From Aliihoeflea sp023389195 (lineage in GTDB: Bacteria > Pseudomonadota > Alphaproteobacteria > Rhizobiales > Rhizobiaceae): a stretch of DNA of 64,000 nucleotides. Shown in pieces: positions 59,091 through 64,000 of the stretch. A program made the translations under genes and the position numbers. The notes beneath the pieces are model-generated. The model was not told where the DNA came from, did no database searches, and saw only the letters and a program-made list of their open reading frames with translations. The stretch covers positions 1 through 64,000 of the forward strand of contig JAEWET010000034.1 of the NCBI GenBank assembly GCA_023389195.1, written 5' to 3'. Numbering within the stretch: position 1 is the first letter of the stretch; each line of letters opens with the position of its first letter.

Positions 59091-59794
59091 TGGCGATCAA
59101 GGCAATCCTGTTCGACAAGGACGGCACCCTGGTCGATTTCAATGCGACCTGGTTCGCGGTCGGCGATCATCTGGCGCTCGAAGCTGCCGGCGGCGATCGT
59201 GCCGGGGCAAACCTCCTGATGGAGCGCGCCGGTTACGACTTCGCCGCGGGACAGTTCCGCGCCGATTCGGTCTTCGCGGCCGGCACCAATGCCGAGATCG
59301 TCGATTGCTGGTATCCGCAGGCGAGCGCCACGGAGCGCCGCGAGCGCGTTGCCCATTTCGACGACGTGACGGCCATTGAGGGCGCCGCCCGCGCGGTCGC
59401 GCTGCCCGGCATCATCGACGCGCTGTCCGCGCTACACGCGCGGGGCTTCCGGCTCGCCGTCGCGACCAACGATTCGACGCAAGGCGCGGAGCGCACGCTG
59501 GCGACGCTCGGCGTCTCGCAATTGTTCGAGGCTGCATACGGCTATGACGCCGTGGCCAACCCCAAGCCCGCGCCCGACGTCATCGTCGCCTTCGCCGACA
59601 TGGCCGGCCTGAAGCCGTCCGAAATCGCAATGGTCGGCGACAACAATCATGACATGGAGACGGGCAGGGCGGCCGGCGCCGGCCTGCGCGTCGCCGTCCT
59701 CAGCGGCACCGGCACGCGCGCGACGCTGGAGCCGCTGGCGCATGTGGTGCTGGGATCGATCGCGGAACTGCCGGAGTATTTGAACGCCAGGTAA
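59090..59794 (+). CDS. HAD-family hydrolase (phosphoglycolate-phosphatase-like)
   Basis: A 234-residue haloacid-dehalogenase phosphatase: motif I FDKDGTLVDF, motif II in LAVATNDST, a lysine in NPKPAPDV (motif III) and motif IV MVGDNNHDM. This layout fits the Gph/PGP group. The ATG at 59090 shares a base with the pgi stop. The substrate is probably a small phosphate ester, but no specific one can be named. Confidence 0.88.
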   Translation: MAIKAILFDKDGTLVDFNATWFAVGDHLALEAAGGDRAGANLLMERAGYDFAAGQFRADSVFAAGTNAEIVDCWYPQASATERRERVAHFDDVTAIEGAARAVALPGIIDALSALHARGFRLAVATNDSTQGAERTLATLGVSQLFEAAYGYDAVANPKPAPDVIVAFADMAGLKPSEIAMVGDNNHDMETGRAAGAGLRVAVLSGTGTRATLEPLAHVVLGSIAELPEYLNAR

Positions 59795-59810
59795 GGCTGC
59801 GATCCGTCAC

Positions 59811-59922
59811 GCCCCCCTCTGGGCTGCCGCCCATCTCTCCCGCAAGTGGGGAGATTAGTCTCGTCCTCGCCGCGCTTGATCTCCCCCCGCGCGGGGGAGA
59901 TGTCCGGCAGGACAGAGGGGGC
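59811..59922. repeat. intergenic inverted-repeat element (third family)
   Basis: GCCCCCCTCTG at the left and AGAGGGGGC at the right bracket inner CTCTCCCGCAAGTGGGGAGAT and ATCTCCCCCCGCGCGGGGGAGAT hairpins. It follows the HAD gene and may act as a transcription-end structure between it and the convergent acyl-CoA ligase gene. Confidence 0.8.
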
Positions 59923-59953
59923 GCCGTAGAGCGCCGCCCTCTACCTAGTCGAT

Positions 59954-62095
59954 CTACCGCAGCTCGCGCCGCAAGATCTTGCCGACATTCGTCTTCGGCA
60001 GTTCCTTGCGGAATTCCACGTGGCGCGGGCGCTTGTAGCCGGTCAGCTTGTCGCGCGTGAAATCGATGATCTCCTGCTCGGTCAGATTCTCGTCCTTCTT
60101 GACGACGAAGAGCTTCGGCACCTCCCCCGAATGCTCGTCCGGCACGCCGACGGCGGCGACTTCGAGGACGCCCGGATGCTCCGCGACGACCTCTTCCAGC
60201 TCGTTCGGATAGACGTTGAAGCCGGAGACGAGGATCATGTCCTTCTTGCGATCGACGATCTTGACGAAGCCACGCTCGTCGATGAAGCCCATGTCGCCCG
60301 ATTTGAAGAAGCCGTCATCGGTCATGACCTTCTTGGTCTCGTCGGCCCGGTTCCAGTAACCGGCCATGACCTGCGGCCCGCGAATGCAGATTTCGCCTAC
60401 CTCGCCGGACGCCACGTCCTTGCCGTCCTCGTCGCGAATGACGATTTCGGTCGACGGGATCGGCATGCCGATCGTGCCCGAGAACTCGTCCGCATCGAAG
60501 CGGTTGGCGGTCGCGACCGGTGCAGTCTCCGACAGGCCGTAGCCCTCGGCGATGACGATGCCGGTAAGCTTCTGCCAGCGATCGGCGACCGGCTTCTGCA
60601 CCGCCATGCCGCCGCCGAAGGTCAGGATCAGCGGCTTGAAGTCGAGCTTCTGGAAGTCGGCATTGTTGAGGAGCGCGTTGAACAGCGTGTTGAGGCCCGG
60701 GAAGACGTGGAACGGGGTCTTCTGCAGTTCCTTGACGAAGGCCGGAATGTCGCGCGGATTGGGGATCAGGATGTTCTGCGCACCCTGCTGCATGCCCATC
60801 AGCGCGTTCACCGTCAGCGCGTAGATGTGGTAGAGCGGCAGCGCGCAGATATAGACGACGTCCTTCGGCTTCGGCTTCTTGGAATAGGCCGCCTCAACCC
60901 AAAGCGCGTTCTGCGCGACATTGGCGAGGACGTTGCGGTGAAGCAGCGTTGCGCCCTTCGAAACGCCCGTCGTCCCGCCCGTATATTGCAGGAACGCAAC
61001 GTCGTCCTGGCCGACGTCGATCTTGCGGAACGTCTTCTTGGCGCCTTCCTTCAACGCATCGTTGAAGCCGACATATCCCGGCAGCGACCAGTTCGGCACC
61101 ATCTTCTTGACGCGGCGCACCACCAGATTGACGACGATGCCCTTGAGCCCGAGCCGGTCGCCCATTGCTGCGACGACGACGTGCTTCACCTTGGTGCGGC
61201 CGATCACCTGCTGCAAGGTGGCCGCGAAGTTCTCCAGGATGACGATCGCTTCGGCGCCCGAATCGTTGAGCTGGTGCTCGAGTTCGCGCGGCGTGTAGAG
61301 CGGGTTGACGTTGACGACGGTATAGCCGGCGCGCAGCACCGCCATCATCGCGATCGGATATTGCAGCACGTTCGGCATCATGATCGCGACGCGTGCGCCC
61401 TTCGACAGGCCCTTGCCCTGCAGATAGGCGGCGAACGCGGCCGACTGCTTCTCGAGCTCGGTGAAGGTGATCGACTTGCCCATGCAAGTGAAGGCCGGCT
61501 TCGAGCCGTATTTGCGGCAGGAATCGACCATCAGATCGCCGAGCGACTGATATTCGAGCGGCGCGATCTCGGCAGGAACGCCGTTCGGATAATTGGCGAG
61601 CCAGGGCTTGTCGGCCTTCGCCGCCGACTGCTTGGCAACCGCTGCCGGGGCAGCGGCAGGCTCAGCCTTCGTTGCCGTGGCGGCAGCCGGCTTGGGCTTG
61701 GCGGCGGACGCCTTGGCCTTGGAAGCTGTCGGCTTCGTCACGGCCTCTTCCACGGCGGGCTTTGCGGCCTTGGCCGCAGGCTTCTTTGCAGCCGGTTTCG
61801 CAGTGGTCTTCGGGGTGGAGACCTTGGCGGCGGCAGACTTTGCGGGTGCGGGCGCAGCCGCCGGTACGTCGACGGGTGTTGCGCCTGCGGCTACCGCTGG
61901 CTTTGCAGCCGGCTTCTTCGCAGCAGTCTTTGCCGGCGCCGATTTCGGCTTGGCGGCAGTGCTCGTCTTTGCGGCAGCGGGCTTTGCGGCTGCGGCCGTC
62001 TTTACGGCCGGCGCCTTCTTGGCTGCTGGCTTCTTCGCTGCCGGCTTTGCGTCGTCCTTCGCAGCCTTGCTCGTCTTTTCGGTCGCTTTGGCCAA
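59954..62095 (-). CDS. fadD: long-chain fatty acyl-CoA ligase with a histone-H1-like N-terminal tail
   Basis: Residues about 165-713 are a complete AMP-forming acyl-CoA synthetase: LQYTGGTTGVSKGATLLHRN (P-loop), EGYGLSETAPVA, and GFIDERGFVKIVDRKKDM with the catalytic lysine near the C-terminus. The first ~160 residues are almost only Ala, Lys, Pro, Ser, Thr and Val, with repeated AAKKPAAKK-like units, resembling eukaryotic H1 tails and bacterial H1-like proteins. I place the start at a TTG at 62095 because GGGAGG lies 5 bases upstream; an ATG at 62122 is in frame but lacks a site. The ligase activates long-chain fatty acids for beta-oxidation. The role of the tail (DNA, membrane or polymer-granule binding) is unknown. 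Confidence 0.9.
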   Translation of the reverse strand: MAKATEKTSKAAKDDAKPAAKKPAAKKAPAVKTAAAAKPAAAKTSTAAKPKSAPAKTAAKKPAAKPAVAAGATPVDVPAAAPAPAKSAAAKVSTPKTTAKPAAKKPAAKAAKPAVEEAVTKPTASKAKASAAKPKPAAATATKAEPAAAPAAVAKQSAAKADKPWLANYPNGVPAEIAPLEYQSLGDLMVDSCRKYGSKPAFTCMGKSITFTELEKQSAAFAAYLQGKGLSKGARVAIMMPNVLQYPIAMMAVLRAGYTVVNVNPLYTPRELEHQLNDSGAEAIVILENFAATLQQVIGRTKVKHVVVAAMGDRLGLKGIVVNLVVRRVKKMVPNWSLPGYVGFNDALKEGAKKTFRKIDVGQDDVAFLQYTGGTTGVSKGATLLHRNVLANVAQNALWVEAAYSKKPKPKDVVYICALPLYHIYALTVNALMGMQQGAQNILIPNPRDIPAFVKELQKTPFHVFPGLNTLFNALLNNADFQKLDFKPLILTFGGGMAVQKPVADRWQKLTGIVIAEGYGLSETAPVATANRFDADEFSGTIGMPIPSTEIVIRDEDGKDVASGEVGEICIRGPQVMAGYWNRADETKKVMTDDGFFKSGDMGFIDERGFVKIVDRKKDMILVSGFNVYPNELEEVVAEHPGVLEVAAVGVPDEHSGEVPKLFVVKKDENLTEQEIIDFTRDKLTGYKRPRHVEFRKELPKTNVGKILRRELR

Positions 62096-62291
62096 TTCGT
62101 CCTCCCTGGGAATGTTTCGCATGGAGGCGGGATCGGTCGACTGACGCGGCCGGATTCTTGATTTGCCCGCTCACCCAGCACCGGATGCCCGCCTGCATCC
62201 TGGAATTTGTTGCTAGCGCCTATCTAGGGCCACAATTCGCTGTGGTGCAAGCCGTGCCGCAGCGGAATGCTCAACTGACAGGAAACGGCCG

Positions 62292-62843
62292 TCACTGGCC
62301 GTATCCGGCATGCCCTTCCATGAACTTGCGTTCCGCATCGGTCGTCTGGCGCCCGAGCGCCTTGTTTCGATGCGGGAACCGTCCGAATTCCTGAATGATG
62401 TCGCGATGCTCGATCGCGTATTTCAGGCCGTCCTCATTGTCGAGTGAACGGAAGAGATCGACGCAGCGCTCCTGGTCGGCCGAAATCTCCGAATGCATGA
62501 ACGGCATGTAGAGAAACTGCTTCTCGGTGTTGGTAAGCCCGTGATCGAGCCGATTCTCGGTCGCGTTACGCGCGATCTCGATGGCCAGATTGTCCGTGCC
62601 GAAGGCTGCGGGCTGACCGCGGAACATGTTGCGCGGAAACTGGTCGAGCACGATCACCGCGGCAAGCGCGGTGCGGTGGTCGTCGACCTTGTCCGGGTCG
62701 AGCCCGGTCTTCAGTTGTTCGTAGAGTTTGGCGAAGCGCGAACGTATCTTGTCGTCGACGTCGCTCTTGCCGGTGTACCAGTCTTCGGCGGTCAGTTCGC
62801 CGAACCAGAAAGACAGGACATCCTCTTGCCATCCCTGCTTCAT
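62292..62843 (-). CDS. DUF924 family protein
   Basis: The 183-residue protein matches DUF924: VLSFWFGELTAEDWYTG near the N-terminus, VIVLDQFPRNMFRG in the middle and the FLYMPFMHSE motif followed by an NKALGR near the C-terminus. The fold is an all-helical repeat; function is unknown. The ATG at 62843 has GGGAGGAC about 5 bases upstream. It appears monocistronic, between fadD and the ABC ATPase. Confidence 0.9.
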   Translation of the reverse strand: MKQGWQEDVLSFWFGELTAEDWYTGKSDVDDKIRSRFAKLYEQLKTGLDPDKVDDHRTALAAVIVLDQFPRNMFRGQPAAFGTDNLAIEIARNATENRLDHGLTNTEKQFLYMPFMHSEISADQERCVDLFRSLDNEDGLKYAIEHRDIIQEFGRFPHRNKALGRQTTDAERKFMEGHAGYGQ

Positions 62844-62920
62844 TTCGTCCTCCCTCTTGTTCTTGGAAGAGGGCGCCGATGACGCCACTCTTCATCTTTT
62901 CGTTGCACCTCAACGTTGTG

Positions 62921-63889
62921 TCAGATGCGGCCTTCCTCGACACCGTGACAAGCCGTCTCGCCCTCACCGTTCCACAGGAGCTGCGGAATTTCCATCCGGC
63001 AGCGCTCGTTTGCGAACGGGCAGCGCGGATGGAAGGCGCAGCCGGGCGGCGGGTTGATCGGGTTCGGGATTTCGCCCTCGACCTTTTTCCGCTTGCGCCC
63101 CGTCATCTCGAGGTCCGGCACGGCGTCGAGCAGCATACGCGTGTACGGGTGGCGCGGCTTGGCGAAGAGCGTCTTGGAATCGGCGACCTCGGCGAGACGG
63201 CCGAGATAGAGAACGCCGATCCGGTTCGCCATGTGGCGCACGACCGAGAGATCGTGGCTGATGAACAGGAAGGTCAGGCCGAACTCGTCCTGCAAGTCCT
63301 TCATCAAATTGAGGATCTGCGCCTGCACCGAAACGTCGAGCGCCGATGTCGGCTCGTCGCAGACGATGAAGTCCGGACGCGCCGCGAGCGCGCGGGCGAT
63401 GGCCACGCGCTGGCGCTGGCCGCCGGAAAACATATGCGGGTAGCGGCCGTAGTGTTTTTCCTCGAGCCCCACCTTCTTCAGCATGGCCATCGCCCGGGCC
63501 TCGCGCTCGTCCGCCCGCATCTTCGCGTTGATGATCAGCGGTTCCGTCAGGATCTCCCCGATCTTCCGGCGCGGATTGAGCGAACCGTAGGGATTCTGGA
63601 AAACGATCTGCACCTTGCTGCGCATGTCCGCCGTCAGCGGCTCGGTGGCGATATCGATGCGGCGTCCGTCGATCAGCAGGTCGCCGGATGTCGCGGGATC
63701 GATCATGGTGACGATGCGGGCAAGCGTCGACTTGCCGCAACCGCTTTCCCCGACGATCGCCAGCGTCTTGCCCTCCCCGACGGAAAAGCTCACGCCCTTC
63801 ACCGCATGGACGGTCCGGCTCTTTTTGAACAGGCTGCCAGGGACATGGTAGTCGCGCGTGATGTCGCGCGCTTCGAGCACGGGGGTCAT
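62921..63889 (-). CDS. dipeptide-type ABC transporter ATP-binding protein (DppF)
   Basis: A 322-residue ATPase of the oligopeptide/dipeptide subfamily: Walker A GESGCGKSTLA, signature FSGGQRQRVAIARA and Walker B FIVCDEPTSALD. The C-terminal oligo_HPY region (HPYTRMLLDAVPDL, then GCAFHPRCPFA) includes the Cys-containing segment expected to hold a [4Fe-4S] cluster in this subfamily. It overlaps the upstream DppD-type gene by 4 bases. Confidence 0.93.
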   Translation of the reverse strand: MTPVLEARDITRDYHVPGSLFKKSRTVHAVKGVSFSVGEGKTLAIVGESGCGKSTLARIVTMIDPATSGDLLIDGRRIDIATEPLTADMRSKVQIVFQNPYGSLNPRRKIGEILTEPLIINAKMRADEREARAMAMLKKVGLEEKHYGRYPHMFSGGQRQRVAIARALAARPDFIVCDEPTSALDVSVQAQILNLMKDLQDEFGLTFLFISHDLSVVRHMANRIGVLYLGRLAEVADSKTLFAKPRHPYTRMLLDAVPDLEMTGRKRKKVEGEIPNPINPPPGCAFHPRCPFANERCRMEIPQLLWNGEGETACHGVEEGRI

Positions 63890-64000
63890 CGGGGGGCTCC
63901 TGCGAAGATCTGCTCGTCGCTCAGCAGCTCGGAAATGGTCGGCAGGCGGCCGCCGACGGCATTTTCCGGCAGGGCGGAAAGGAGCGCGCGGGTATAGGCG
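63886..64000 (-). CDS. dipeptide-type ABC transporter ATP-binding protein (DppD), partial
   Basis: Only the last 37 codons are in the window; the gene continues beyond base 64000. The peptide begins AYTRALLSALPEN, the C-terminal end of the oligo_HPY region in DppD/OppD proteins. Its TGA overlaps the start of the DppF-type gene (ATGA). It is a different transporter from the one at 7.2-12.4 kb, where the two ATPases are fused. Confidence 0.8.
   Translation of the reverse strand, partial: AYTRALLSALPENAVGGRLPTISELLSDEQIFAGAPR

Noticed and set aside
60020..62161. A 713-codon plus-strand frame ending in Gly/Cys/Arg-rich repeats
   Set aside because: It is antisense to fadD; the repeats are the complement of the Ala/Lys tail. 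The minus-strand frame has complete acyl-CoA ligase motifs.

Overview
The window looks like chromosomal DNA of a high-GC alphaproteobacterium, most likely Hyphomicrobiales (Rhizobiales), in the Phyllobacteriaceae/Mesorhizobium neighbourhood. I base this on a MucR/Ros regulator, an RpiR-type inositol repressor with rhizobial-style operators, the rpmH-rnpA-yidC-engB core block, a C. necator-like fdsGBACD formate dehydrogenase operon and mosaic intergenic repeats typical of rhizobia. The assignment is inference from gene content, since no 16S gene is present.

Layout. 1-1.5 kb is a scar: the end of an IS3-type element, a small conserved gene, a broken phage gene and a MucR-like regulator that has lost most of its zinc ligands. 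1.5-2.5 kb is a quinone oxidoreductase. 2.6-12.4 kb is a coherent catabolic island: a hydantoinase/oxoprolinase-like protein and a DUF917 partner on the minus strand, then an AroM-LuxR fusion, a second AroM and a complete peptide-type ABC importer on the plus strand. Two matching 19-bp sites precede the two arms. 12.4-24.0 kb is a myo-inositol catabolic locus (iolB, iolE, iolD, iolC, a sugar ABC importer, an RpiR/IolR repressor, a second dehydrogenase and iolG) with two IolR-type operators.

24-28 kb holds a tRNA-Arg(ACG), an orphan histidine kinase, a mercuric-reductase-like flavoprotein and a TVP38/TMEM64 membrane protein. 28.2-32.2 kb is the housekeeping block rpmH-rnpA-yidC-(fasciclin protein)-engB. 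It is followed by a CodA-like amidohydrolase, a small lipoprotein and an AraC regulator. 34.8-43.2 kb is a transport and oxidation operon in which two aldehyde dehydrogenases bracket a branched-chain-amino-acid-type ABC importer; its LivF subunit carries an extra ~275 residues. 43.2-50.7 kb is the NAD-dependent molybdenum formate dehydrogenase operon with its LysR regulator and a palindromic operator; two copies of one repeat element flank fdsA.

50.7-64 kb holds a VOC protein, Mrp/ApbC, a PaaG-like enoyl-CoA isomerase, a CoxG-like protein, an MttB-family methyltransferase behind a MocR regulator, pgi, a HAD phosphatase, a FadD-type acyl-CoA ligase with a histone-H1-like N-terminal tail, a DUF924 protein and the end of a dipeptide ABC transporter.

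The best candidates for something undescribed are the AroM-sensor/LuxR-output regulator and its regulon, the LivF C-terminal extension, and the lysine/alanine/proline-rich tail on the acyl-CoA ligase. Several genes use TTG or GTG starts, chosen here because a strong Shine-Dalgarno sequence sits at the right distance.
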